From contig NC_087066.1 in the NCBI RefSeq assembly GCF_963678635.1, positions 34,291,301-34,355,300 on the forward strand: a stretch of DNA of 64,000 nt. The letters are read 5' to 3'. The number at the start of each line of letters is the position of its first letter. Within the stretch, counting starts at the first letter, position 1. A model generated the notes under the pieces. It saw only the letters and a list, made by a program, of their open reading frames with translations. It made no database searches and was not told the DNA's origin. This stretch comes from Symsagittifera roscoffensis. Lineage: Eukaryota; Xenacoelomorpha; Acoela; Convolutidae. The position numbers and the translations under genes were made by a program. Below, one piece after another: positions 45,816 through 56,183 of this stretch.

Positions 45816-46260
45816 ATGCAGAAAGAAGACGAAGCGATCGCCCAAGTAATCTACTGGGCAGGAACAAGCGACGAGACGATTGACATGGCGTCGTTTGGGA
45901 TGAACCTTATCCCAAAGAAGCAAGCAATTCAGTACGGACCCGTATGCCGTTTGCACCAGAGTGCAGAAGGGAAGCAGAAGCGAGCAGCGGGTGAAGCCTC
46001 ATTTGATCCGGGAATCAGATTCACTACGGTGGATATCTTGGGACCAGTGACAAGGGCGAAGAGCACCGGAGCGAGGCTTGTGCTGGTAATGACGGATCTA
46101 TTCCCGATGTATGCGATTGCAGTTCACCTGGTGACAACAGATTCAGCTTGAGTTGGAGTTCCCAACGTTTTGCGAACGGATCAAGGGAAAAGTTTTGGAG
46201 GCAAATTGATCCAGGAGAGGTGCCGACTTGTGGGCATTGACAAAATTCACCGTGGGAATA
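45816..46260 (+). pseudogene. Ty3/gypsy integrase relic
   Basis: FDPGIRFTTVDILGPVTR and LVLVMTDLFPMYAIAVHL fit the integrase core 'w.iDilGP......g....lvv.D.fs.......' After an in-frame stop, VLRTDQGKSFGGKLIQERCR carries the second catalytic Asp block. The Glu region is degraded. RT and RNase H between protease and integrase are missing. Confidence 0.75.
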
Positions 46261-47060
46261 TTGTCGCGAAGAAATCGAGTAGTGGTGGAGCCACTAGTTA
46301 ATCCTCCTGGGATAGACGGAGTCTTGCGACGGCAGAGCGACGCGGTGGAGACCTATGACGAAAGGGAGATGGGAGCCAGCAGGTAAGAAGAGGCCGCGAA
46401 ACTCCCGAGCGAAGCTAAAGGTAGACTACCGGATGAGACGGTGGTGGATAAACCTGTGATGGAGAGTGAAACTACAGATGTAGATAGACCAGTTTGAACA
46501 AGAAAGCCACCAGTTCGGTTTGGTATTGGCGAGTATGTGAGTTAAAACTAATTTTCTGAAAATTTTGTCATTCAAAACTTGGGTGCTCGTTTTTTTTTCA
46601 ATGTGCGACTCCACATGAGTTTTTTGTGTGTACCTGTTGAGCATCAACTCTGTTGAGTAAGAGAGAGGTTGGTTCGTACTACAATAAGTAAGGTTATTAG
46701 CAGACAAATCCCTAGTAAGGATTCTCTTAACAAATGGTGTTTACTAGTTAAACTATTTTTAATCTTGGGAAATTGGCTGACGGGTCCGCGGTTAGATTTT
46801 AGGAATTGTATAACTGAAACTAGGAAGGATAAGTTTAAGGTTAGTTATCAGCGAGATAGTAATTTTGCACACTGGCAAACGGGAGCAAAAGACAAGGGCA
46901 TTTACCTTGTTGTTAAGGGACTGGCAAGCTTAACAGTAAGTTATAATAGATTTATTAGACTGGATAGCTTTATAAAAGTTGAGTATATTTTGGATTTAAG
47001 GTGTTGGATAGGGTTAATTTAGATAATAGAAAAGTAAAACTGTTATTGGGGACAAAAATA

Positions 47061-47076
47061 GACTAAAAGGGAAAAC
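47061..47076 (+). other. Polypurine tract of the decayed Ty3/gypsy element
   Basis: GACTAAAAGGGAAAAC directly abuts TGTAGGAT, the start of the 3' LTR. It is the expected primer of plus-strand synthesis and supports the LTR boundary. Confidence 0.75.
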
Positions 47077-48860
47077 TGTAGGATTGGTGATCTTAACACT
47101 TTTTTTTGCCAAATTCAGACTTTGACTGAGAGTTTCACCTTGAGATGCGCATGCAGAGTAGTGCGTAGCTCGGTATTGACGAATCAACAAATTAATTAGC
47201 GAAGTAAAAAATTAGTCAAGTTGCAAACTGGACCAAATTAAACAGACTAAACAGAATTTTAAAACAGCACCGATTTTGCGAACCCCCTACCAAATGGAAA
47301 CTACCGGGGCTAGCTCTATGAAACTCTTGGGACGGATACTAGAGATGATTTGACCCGGGCATGCAAAAATCTAGACACTTTGGACCCTCCGGCCCCAATT
47401 GGTAACGGTTCTCAGAAGTGCAAATGGACCTACCAGAACTCAGTAACAAGCGGTTGTAATGGAACCAAAACATAGTATGTTATAGACATACTTGAGGGAA
47501 GCTCAAATGTAGAACCCCAGACCCCCTAGACCCCTGCTTCCGGTGCTGCGTCATATGCAAATAGTCCCCACCGCGACTTCCGGAAGTCGTTTCTCGGGCC
47601 CCACTGAACGCAGGGAGCCGTAGTTTCGGGATATCATAGGTAGTGTCAAAGTACATCATTTATTATAGTTTGAACCATATCCGGCGGTTGAACCGGAAGT
47701 TATTGGCACTGTGGAAAACCACACCTAAAACCGGAAATAGGCAATTTACGCAAAAAAATGAGCGAATGCAATTTGATTTTACAACGGCGAAAGACACTAT
47801 AACTTTTTCCCAAAAAAAAGACCCCTAGTGATTAAAACACCTCCGACGGCTCATTCCGGTGTTAATAGCTTTTTCCCGGGAAAAATGATAACGGACCTTA
47901 GAAGTGGGATAACTTGGGAAGTATCGATGCGTTATGGACGAAACTTGGTAAGAAGGGCCCCTAAGGGATGCTAAAACTGAATATAGATGATTGACCCCGG
48001 GTGACCCTGGGGTAACCTCGAATTGACCTTTGGGCGTTTAGGACCAAATTTATGTAGAAAACCTCGGGATTAACAACGGAAAGTGGCGTGTTCTTTCGAC
48101 CTCAGTGCATGGGAGTGGGAATTGATCGCCTTGCTAATATTTGTGAGGGACTTTGCCTATTGGAAAATGGAGCAGCAGCTGAAAGAGATAGAACTTATAC
48201 ATTGTATGATTGAAGTAGTGGAACAAATTAAAGTGGGCTTGCTAAACAATGAGTTCAACTTAGCCTGAAGAGTGCGCTATTGATGGAAATTCAATCTGAC
48301 TGAAGAAAAATTGTTTCAGAGGAAATTAGCAGTAACAGAGGCATAACACGGAAAAAAGATGTCCTAAATAGTACGAATGAAAGGGTATTTACTTAGCTCC
48401 CCGGAGGTGGCTTTTCCGCTACTATATGACCCCTAATAAGCGAACTACGTTCCCCTGATAGGTATGAGGTCGAGATTTAAACAGGGTATATATCGGAAAT
48501 TTAGATGCTTGGAATGAAGTAGGGACCTATTAAAAGGGTTTTCCCCTACATCTGGGAAGTCGGAACACTAATGGGATACTTAATAAGAACTTTTTAACTT
48601 TGGGGAGATTGATTAATCAAACATAACTCAGTTGGAGGTGAAATTGGACTTGATATTTGCACAAATTAGTTAGAGATACCTAAAATGAACTTGGAATTGA
48701 AGACTAGTGTCGTCAGAGAAAGAATTCAGTTAAGACCTTGCGAAATTGGTACCAACGTAATTGTCAGGACTTATAAGGACGACGTAATCATGACTAAAAC
48801 TCAAATGGACAAATATTAAAGAGAATAGCAAACAGCCTACCCCTACGCAGACAATTTGAG

Positions 48861-49000
48861 CTACTAGTGAAGGTAGTTGGTTCTCAGTTACATAGAGAAC
48901 AGTGGGAGCTACTATTAAGAATAGTTGGTTCTCAGTTAGGAAGAGAACAGAGATAACTAGTAGTGAGATTAGTTGGGTTCTCATTAGTTAGAGAAACAGG
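48861..49000. repeat. Three ~47-bp tandem units in the LTR
   Basis: Each carries AGTTGGTTCTCAGTTA followed by AGAGAACAG. The position in the LTR, upstream of the TATA-like box, is where enhancer repeats often sit; function is inference. Confidence 0.8.
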
Positions 49001-49311
49001 AATTGCGAAGAAAAGAGATCAGTCAAAATACCTCAAAGGAATAGTGATCCCTAGCAACACTTTTAGTTTTAGTAGGTCGGACTGAGTGATTGAGCGGAAT
49101 TAATGTGAGTAATTTGTTAATTAGGATTCTCTAGAGAAAAGAGAATGGCAATTGTGTTGATTGATTGCGGACCCTTTCCTTTTGATTAGATTACTAGAAT
49201 ATATTCGGGCCACCTAGAGCCTTCTGTATTTGGACCAGAATTTATCTGAACTTAATTACTACTGGAATTTCTTGAGATCGAAGAGAGTGAGCAAGACAGC
49301 CTCAAGAGCAG

Positions 49312-49321
49312 CATAAAAAGG
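49312..49321 (+). promoter_or_regulatory. TATA-like box in the 3' LTR
   Basis: CATAAAAAGG, followed about 25-30 bp later by ACAAAGTACAGTACAGAGT. Plausible LTR promoter and start region; not demonstrated. Confidence 0.4.
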
Positions 49322-50036
49322 GGCAAGTAACAAAGTACAGTACAGAGTAGTTGCCACCAACTTAATCCTTTCGGAAATGTGGATAGTAGTGAATCTCGGT
49401 TGCCCCGCTGAATTCATTACCAAAAGGACCTTTTTGCGGTGCCGTTAAGTTAGAGTGTGTGAACGGACCTATAGAAGCAATCCCCAAAATCTACAAATCT
49501 TGATATTTGTAATGGCTTAATTTAATTTCAAACTTAACTAAGCATAAAAATTTTAACAGAATTTTATGCCTTTTTTGCTCATTTTTGTTAAACGGAATTC
49601 TCCTTTCGCGCTTATTACCCTTGCGACAAGCAAGGGTGTTGCAATCGGGTACTATAATTTTTTCGTATAAAATTTTTCTTCTGGGAACTCTAATGGATTT
49701 TGCTGCTGCCAGAAGCATATTTTTAGGCTAAAAACATTCTATTTATGTGGCATTAAAAACTGATTTTTCATGTTGTTCATTTTCAGTTTTTTCTTTCAAT
49801 TTTTTTTGTCTATTTGGTTTAATAGTTTTCGGCTTTTTAAGATTAAATTAGTGATCTCTCTTCTTGCATCGTTTGAAGATCGAAGAAAGATTTTTGTGCG
49901 CGTGTGTAAGTTCTTTAAAAAAACCTGATCTAAATTTTGATATTAATCAGAGTTTTTTCGCCATGAAGGGTTTCTGGTCAAGTATTTTCGTCTTTTTTAC
50001 CGCTGGTTAATTTTAATTTCAAACTCCATCAATTAT

Positions 50037-50120
50037 CCGGGGCATTTGGCATAGAGGTAACACAACTGCTTGAAACGGCGAAGGAGTTTGGTTGAATTCG
50101 GGCCAGGAAATGTTTTTTTT
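50037..50120 (+). repeat. tRNA-like SINE head followed by full tail module
   Basis: GGGGCATTTGGCATAGAGGT is A-box-like, GTTTGGTTGAATTCGGGCC is B-box-like, and a T run follows. GGACTATCGTCTCTTTC, TTGTCGG and, at 50229-50266, the hairpin module GTATCACAGGTGGTGC...CTTCGCTTCTGTG follow in order. This is the clearest example of the whole repeat. Confidence 0.55.
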
Positions 50121-50228
50121 TGCAATCTAGACTCTTCGTGCTTTTTCGGACTATCGTCTCTTTCTTTTTGTCGGTTCAGCTTTCCTCCCTTTTTCCTAAA
50201 ATTTTTTTTGTATGTTTTTTTAAATTTT

Positions 50229-50266
50229 GTATCACAGGTGGTGCCAAGCTCAACTTCGCTTCTGTG
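50229..50266 (+). repeat. Hairpin module (13 dispersed copies)
   Basis: Representative of a motif GTATCRCA-N-GTGCGAAGCTCAGCTTCGCCTCTGTGT with a small GCGAAGCT/AGCTTCGC stem. Other copies: 2058, 2774, 4891, 7700, 16561, 23492, 25432, 25598, 34849, 35186, 36686, 37803. All are on the + strand. Confidence 0.75.
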
Positions 50267-50330
50267 TTTGATGGTTGCTTCTAATTCTAAATAAATAATT
50301 ATCTTCTTGCTACTATCGATAAATAGGAAG

Positions 50331-50392
50331 CTGAAATTTTTTTCGAGGAAGCTGTGCTTGAGTTCAAGAACCTCAAGCACGTCATATTGCAG
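50331..50392 (+). CDS. Gene 2, candidate alternative exon
   Basis: Acceptor aaataggaag/CT fits exon 4 (phase 1) and donor TTGCAG/gtgcta gives phase 0. It encodes AEIFFEEAVLEFKNLKHVIL Q. It does not join the next exon in phase, whereas exon 4 joins 50933 directly. The peptide resembles the start of the next exon (FE....E....K..HV in both), so it may be a duplicated, mutually exclusive or dead exon. Confidence 0.4.
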
Positions 50393-50932
50393 GTGCTACT
50401 GCTAATTGAACTAATATAATACTTAATTATCTGAAATTATATAACTTGCGATGGTTTTAGTCTTGTAAAAATTATTCAAATCGGATATAGTCTTAAGTTG
50501 TTTGGTAAAAAGTAGTTTGACAGAATTTTATCAACTAACTTGCTTTATATAAAATACAAGTCTGATGCTTTTGGTGACTAGGTTCGTGGTTTTCCTCAGT
50601 TCAGGTTTTTTTAAAATAATATTGGATAGCTTTTTATGCTTATTGAGAATTGCAATAATGTTTGTGGACGTTTGTTTTCGCTTTAAGCGCATGACACCCC
50701 CAAAGTCTTTTTTTTTTGTGAGATATTCGGAGTTTTGCTGTGTTTGATTACAAAATTTCCGAAGAAAAGTTAGGTTTTTTTACCTTTTTGAACAAGGCAC
50801 CTTTACTTGAGTTCATTTTGTCCAATGATCCTTTAGTCAGTCCTGGATTGAAATATCAAAAATTTTTCTGGAGATTTATGGAAATCAAAAGAAGGGGGAA
50901 ATAGTTAACAATTTCCCTTATTTTTTTTCCAG

Positions 50933-51177
50933 ATTCGAACAAAGCAAGGCTGGCATTTGAAATGACTCTTCAAGATGCCCTGTGCAAGTATCAACACGTA
51001 GCCGCCGACAGAGTTTATCTAGTGCAGACTAATTGTAGCAAGTTCCTCGAACTTCATGAAGACTTCAGTGAGAAGTTCACAAATACTTCTGCTAAGTTCA
51101 AGACATGTGTGCAGAGCATAGATGTACAGAACGAAGTGAACAAATTTGTGCAAATCACCACAGCTAATTCTAAACAG
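50933..51177 (+). CDS. Gene 2, exon 5: F-BAR distal helices
   Basis: Acceptor tttttttccag/AT completes the codon left by exon 4 (phase 1); donor AAACAG/gttatt, phase 0. It encodes SNKARLAFEMTLQDALCKY, QHVAADRVYLVQTNCSKFLE, SEKFTNTSAKFKTCVQS and IDVQNEVNKFVQITTANSKQ. The last part matches the end of F-BAR domains ('..i....di..fi...'). No later exon is recognisable, so SH3, RhoGAP or other C-terminal domains, if any, are beyond or hidden. Confidence 0.78.
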
Positions 51178-51824
51178 GTTATTATATATAGTAAACATTT
51201 GGTAACCATGAATGCGACAAACATCGAATGTCCATCGACATATCACTGATTGACGTCTCACAGCAGATTATAATACATTTATTTGAGACCGTTTCTTCAG
51301 CGAAAAATTAATGGCTATTAAAAAAACATCAGCTGACGAAACAAAACGTTTGTCGTGATGATCATTTCGAATTGGCGTTTCATCAGAATAAGAACAGCAT
51401 ATAGATTTAGTAGATTTAAGCACGAGCTCGATGTTCAGAATAACGGATATATTGGGGTGAGCTGAGTCAGCTGATTATTAGGGCTGACGTGAAAATGATT
51501 TGCGCTTACTTAGTAAACAAATGGTACCACAACAAAGAAGAATGCTCGTATCAGGGCAAATACATGAAAGTTCTGACCATCTTTTGATAGGTCTTATGTA
51601 GGTGCTCAAATATTCAAACGAATCATTTTTTTAAAAGAAACCATACAAATGGATTAAAATTTTATTTAGTTATTTTTATTTTTGCAAATCATCCGCTACA
51701 GAAAAGTACCACAGGGCTCGCATCTACTATTTCATTATTTGGATCAATGAGCAATGGCAATATTCAAAACATAGTTTGAAAATCGATCAAAGTCGCTTAT
51801 CAAGAAATCTACATAATAACCACC

Positions 51825-52090
51825 TATCTTTTCTTCGATGGTCTGAACGAAAAAAAAAACGAAATCGAGTGCAAATATTCTATCCTTTCTTCAAAAGTCA
51901 AACAAAAAAAACAACACCGACCGAAGTTATTTTTCTTTCTTCGAATGTCAAAAAAATGCACAAGGAGCCTAAATATTGCACCCTTTGATCGCAACGGACA
52001 CAAATATTTTATTTTTTCTTCGAAAGTCGGGACAAAAATCCAATGAATGCAAACTTTTGATCTTTTCTTCAAAAATCAATTCAAAACGAT
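51825..52090. repeat. Minisatellite, ~58-65-bp units
   Basis: Four diverged units each with TTTCTTCGAAAGTC, an A-rich run and GCAAATATTC- or GCAAACTTTTGATC-like sequence. Confidence 0.65.
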
Positions 52091-52920
52091 TACCTTGAAC
52101 ACAATGAATTCATCTTTTTTGAAACTCGGCCTTAAAAGTGACACTTTGAGCCCGAATTTCCCATCAATTTCTACCCGAAGTCGTCAAAAAAGACACCCAC
52201 CACATTGGCTTTGTCACAGAATTAGATTTTTTTTATGTTGTCGTGATAGTTGTTTTTAGCTCAAAGTTAAGGGATTTGATGTCTCCGCTATAATATCTCC
52301 GTGTCTCATGAACCTTGCAGCCTCAGCCGGTTAGAGCTGCAGCACTATTAATGTGTACAGCTGGGGGCGACGTTTAGGTCCACCCTATTCAAGCACTCAA
52401 ATAGAGACCAAAACCGGATCTCAGTTTGGCAAGGAATTGTCTACAAGAGCGGAAAAAAATTCTTCTATCGTAGAGACAAATGGGAGGATGTTTATCTTAA
52501 GCTATTTAACTGAAGTGGCGTGATTTTGTTTTTTGAGCGTTTTACAGTTTGATTCACAATTGAGTTAGTTGATTACTCAATTTGAGAAAAATTATCAAAA
52601 ATGCCAATAAAACGTCAGCGTAGGTTTCAGAGTCGCGGCTGGTGACATTGGTAGCAATCAAAAAGGCCACATCGTAGGCCATGAGTTTGGGGGCTGAAAT
52701 GAGTTTCGAGCAGCCGACTGATTTCCGATACTAATCGTCTTTCGCTTCGTTTTTAAAGATGTCAAATGAGCTCATTGCATATCACACGCTCACGATCCCA
52801 AAAGCTGCTATTTGCACTTTTTGTAGTTTACCAGAAATATCGCTCGCTGCATCCGCCCAGGCTGGACCAGCATAATCCAGAATTATTTTTTAAATGAAAA
52901 TTACTAAACAGAGAACTCCA

Positions 52921-52940
52921 CCCCCCTAAATTCGCCCCTG
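52921..52940 (-). repeat. Isolated hAT-type terminus
   Basis: CCCCCCTAAATTCGCCCCTG is the complement of a CAGGGGCGAATTTAGGGGGG end, like the hAT elements at 5868 and 20503. The opposite end was not found. Confidence 0.5.
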
Positions 52941-54162
52941 CATGAAAGCTTGTTTTACTAAACCCAATTAGTAACCAGCTGTGCCTTCGGGTCCAATTTC
53001 CTGTGCGAAGCTTTAATTTCAATCCTGCTATAGTGTTTGGAATTGTTTAGGGATGTTGCGAAAAAAATTGTGAGTGGTTTTCTATTGGTAGGAACAGGTC
53101 AAAATTTATTGCTCAAAGGTCATGATTGAAGCCATTATTGCAAGATGTGAAAAACAAACAAACTGAACACTTGAGGCCCTTGAGGGAAAAACAAAGATAT
53201 TTATCTGATGAAAAAATGAAATAGTTTTTTGAGATAATTAGTTGGTGTAGCTGGCGGAATTTTCCTGGCGTGATTAGGCTAAGGGGCTCAACTCATTGGC
53301 GTATGCGAATGAAGTTGAAATTTTGGTAAAAGTTAGGAAGAGATGAATCACGTTGACTAAAAAAGCGTTTGCAAGTTGACTGAGCGTTTTGAAATGACTG
53401 TGTATATACGCAGACGAAGAGAGCGCTTCCCTTAATAGAATTTTGTCTCGCCGGCCAAATGGTCATCTACTTAGACATTTCAGAAGGTATTTCGATACAC
53501 TGGTGTGGTTCAGAATTTTCAATAAAGTGCGTTTTCAGACATTTTGTGAGCCGTAGTTTTTTAATGTATTAGAAAAAAATGCCGATTGGCTGCCTATAAC
53601 AGGTTTTTTGATAGAGTGGGGTTGAGTAAACCGTCTAAAATAAAAATCATTTAAAATTGTCTAAAATAATAGAAAGAATGATGATGATTGGATTCCGTAT
53701 AAAGTCGATCTCACATTTCATGTTTTCGAAAAACTATGTCGATATCGAAACTGGGGGGAAAACATTGATAAAATTTTATTGCTAATCCCAGATAATTGAT
53801 GTTGAATCTGAATTTTGTTCAGAGGTTAGCGGGGTGAAAATTGGTGGATTTTCACTTTTTTTGATGGTTTTTGTTGTTCTAAGGAAAGGAAGCTCAATGG
53901 TTTGCTCAAACTCGCTCAAAAATTTTCTTTGAGATCTTCTTTTGATTTATTTGCAATATGTGGGTCAGTTGAGTATATTTGATGTTAACTACGGATATGA
54001 TTGGTTTGGCGTAACAAAACTTTGCCATTGAAAAATTACGAATGATCAAGTTGGAACCTGATCTAGACTACATTTTATGATTGGATAATTTAGATATTTT
54101 ACCAATGTAAAGTATTTAATATTAACCAATCATGATCCATCTAACTAACAACCCACTTATTT

Positions 54163-54515
54163 GTAAGTGCTGAAGTTACTTGTAATTTCAGCACCAGAGA
54201 GATTTGAATTTAACTTAGAAATTAGTTGGACTCTCCCGAGCACTTCAGCAGCCGCAATAAACCAGTATACCCTAGATCTATTGAGCCTAGCAGAGACTAG
54301 TTAAACAACCTGAGACTAGATAGTATAAGAGTAAGATTAGGATCGGTATTAGACTAAGAAGTTGCACGAATCTATCCGGCCGAAAATAAGATAGCGTGAC
54401 GAGCAGACGGTGTACCCTATCCGAAATTACTCTATGAGTTAACCAACACGGTCCTAACTCATCTGGTGCGACCATAAGTCTCGAACAAGACCTTAATAGC
54501 TTAGAATTAACCAAA
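54163..54515 (+). repeat. Possible 5' LTR (limits uncertain)
   Basis: Contains the hairpin at 54167-54194 and GCAATAAACC (54254). TGGTGCGACC at 54466 is in a position where a primer-binding site could lie, but it fits no tRNA 3' end I can identify. Confidence 0.3.
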
Positions 54516-55715
54516 ATAGATTAGAAATTAGACAAAAACATTTAAAAAATGTTATACGACAATAATTTAATCGAAATGTCTCTACGACTCAATAGATCAG
54601 AGCCAATATTCCGAACCATAACAGAACTACCCGGAATTGGAAGAAGACCTCGAACCAGAGACGACATACGACAAAGTAGAAACTTGCCATATAGCTATAT
54701 GATAGTTAGGCAAAAACCAGAACAAACTTTTATATTTAGAATACTACTAGCAATGAATTTAGATTTTCATTTGCAAACATAAAACCTTGAAGTTAATCTT
54801 CAAAATCATTTCAGGCGCTAAAACAAAATTATTAATATACAATAACGATTGATAAAAAGATCTAAGATCGTTTTCCTAAAACTCTGCAGTAATATACAAA
54901 ACATGTTTGAAAAATATTTATTGAAAAATAAAAATAAAAATTAGTAGCATGACAATAAATGGTTAGTAATCATAAATCATCCTGTTGTTCCAGCTCCATC
55001 ATCTAAAACATAACAGCAATCATAAACCCACTAATATCATCAAAACACTAAATCTTTCCTTTACACACATTTAAAATTTTATTAAAACTTAAATTCACTT
55101 AATTTTAAAACCAGATCATCAAGGCTTATCCTTGGATCTTAAATCATTTTCTACTTAATTAAATTTCAAATTTGATCATCAAGGCTTATCCTTGGATCAA
55201 ACAGAACAACTTTGTTCTCCCCCACCCACTTAATTAGTGTCTAACGACCTCAAACGTCGATTCACTACCCAACCCTTTCTAAAGACCTAAGACTAATAGA
55301 AATTTTTAAACAAAACTAATCATTCAAATTAGGATAAACAGTGAAGAACTTCGGTTATTCATCCTTCACTTGATCCCCCCTCTTACCAGACCCAGGATAA
55401 ATCTTAGACTTAGTAAGTTTAAAATAGTATCTAACGAACTACTCGCGTTCTAATTATACCTGAACCTTGTGGATCGATTTACTATTCTCCAACCCTTGAA
55501 CACAATCACTACCCCTAAGTAAGATTAAGTAAGTTAACACCTTAACTTATACTAGCCACGAGAAAGTAAAAAATCATTCTTCGGAATCGATATACTTTTC
55601 TCTCCAACCCTGAACAAACAGACCCAGGTTAAGCTAACCAAAAAATCGTAAGAACTAACAGTTTAAGAAAATAGAAACCATTTAACAACCTTTTGCATCC
55701 GTCATCCTAAACCTT
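54516..55715 (+). other. Long untranslated leader with repeats
   Basis: A-rich, 1.2 kb. A 25-bp segment (GATCATCAAGGCTTATCCTT plus GGATC) occurs identically at 55114-55138 and 55174-55198, and each contains a CAAGG-CTTAT-CCTTG hairpin. TCTAACGAC/TCTAACGAAC and TCTCCAACCCT-type phrases recur between 55240 and 55620. A 77-codon ORF at 54549-54782 has no family features. Confidence 0.55.
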
Positions 55716-56183
55716 ATGTCATTTAAAAACCTAGGAAATAAACAAACAATCGTTTTACACCATTGTGAAATAGATAACAAAAAATACGACCTTGTAATCA
55801 CACCTCATACACAAACAGTTGGATACATTCGAACAAAACGACAAACACTAAAAAGAAAAATAATAACGAAACAAAGACAAATAACACGAAAAAGATTTTC
55901 AAAAAATCGAAACGCATTTTCAGAATCAGAAACCAACAGTTTAGACGAACTTTACAAACTAAAAGAATCAATAGATAAAAATTGCCCACTTCACGATCAA
56001 TTATATTTTTCTGACTCAGAAACAACTTCAAATTCATCAAAAAGAGGAAAAAGAAGAATAAAAAAACAGTATAAACACAAACCAGTACATTTATACAATT
56101 GGAATCAACCAATTCGACACATTAACAATTACATATTAACAGTCATCGAACGAAAAAATGAGCTCAACGCACACCCCAGGTGA
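55716..56183 (+). CDS. Small basic ORF upstream of and overlapping gag
   Basis: 155 codons, very Lys/Arg-rich: RTKRQTLKRKIITKQRQITR KRFSKNRN, then an acidic Ser patch (SESETNSLDELYKLKES; FSDSETTSNSSKRGKRRIKK) and a C-terminal PVHLYNWNQPIRHINNY. It overlaps the gag ORF by 26 bases in a different frame (gag is +1). Base composition matches the rest of the element, which suggests it belongs to it. I recognise no family. The alternating basic and acidic-Ser blocks suggest a nucleic-acid-binding or nuclear protein. It might also be expressed as an N-terminal Gag extension by frameshifting. Confidence 0.6.
   Translation: MSFKNLGNKQTIVLHHCEIDNKKYDLVITPHTQTVGYIRTKRQTLKRKIITKQRQITRKRFSKNRNAFSESETNSLDELYKLKESIDKNCPLHDQLYFSDSETTSNSSKRGKRRIKKQYKHKPVHLYNWNQPIRHINNYILTVIERKNELNAHPR

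Larger units (their letters stand above)
42944..49495 (+). mobile_element. Decayed Ty3/gypsy LTR retrotransposon
   Basis: Two direct repeats starting TGTAGGAT (42944 and 47077) flank degraded gag, protease and integrase segments. The right copy ends with ATCTACA at 49495, giving TGTAG/CTACA termini. A polypurine tract sits directly before the right repeat. The left repeat is shortened and most of RT and RNase H is deleted. The 5-bp flanks (tgtct, aatct) match only partly, so the target duplication is eroded. Confidence 0.8.
47077..49495 (+). repeat. 3' LTR, 2419 bp (unusually long)
   Basis: TGTAGGATTGG ... AAAATCTACA. It contains three ~47-bp tandem units and a TATA-like box near its right end. 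It has no protein-coding ORF. It is much longer than the few hundred bases usual for Ty3/gypsy LTRs. Confidence 0.75.
41732..50932 (+). other. Gene 2 intron 4 (9.2 kb)
   Basis: Large intron holding a tRNA-like head (41828-41907), the Ty3/gypsy fossil (42944-49495), a second tRNA-like head (50037-50120), a hairpin module (50229-50266) and a candidate alternative exon (50331-50392). Confidence 0.6.
51178..54160 (+). other. Downstream intron or spacer, no gene seen
   Basis: Contains a ~65-bp minisatellite (51825-52090) and an isolated hAT terminus (52921-52940, CCCCCCTAAATTCGCCCCTG). The rest is unique-looking AT-rich DNA. Gene 2 presumably continues but no exon could be supported. Confidence 0.5.

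Noticed and set aside
46669-47022. 117-codon ORF before the 3' LTR as an env-like gene
   Set aside because: No signal peptide, membrane segment or family motif; it lies in a decayed element.
54466-54494. Primer-binding site of the 54-64 kb retroelement
   Set aside because: TGGTGCGACC followed by a TCGAAC motif looks tRNA-complementary, but the spacing is off by one and it matches no tRNA 3' end I know. The LTR boundary is also unknown.
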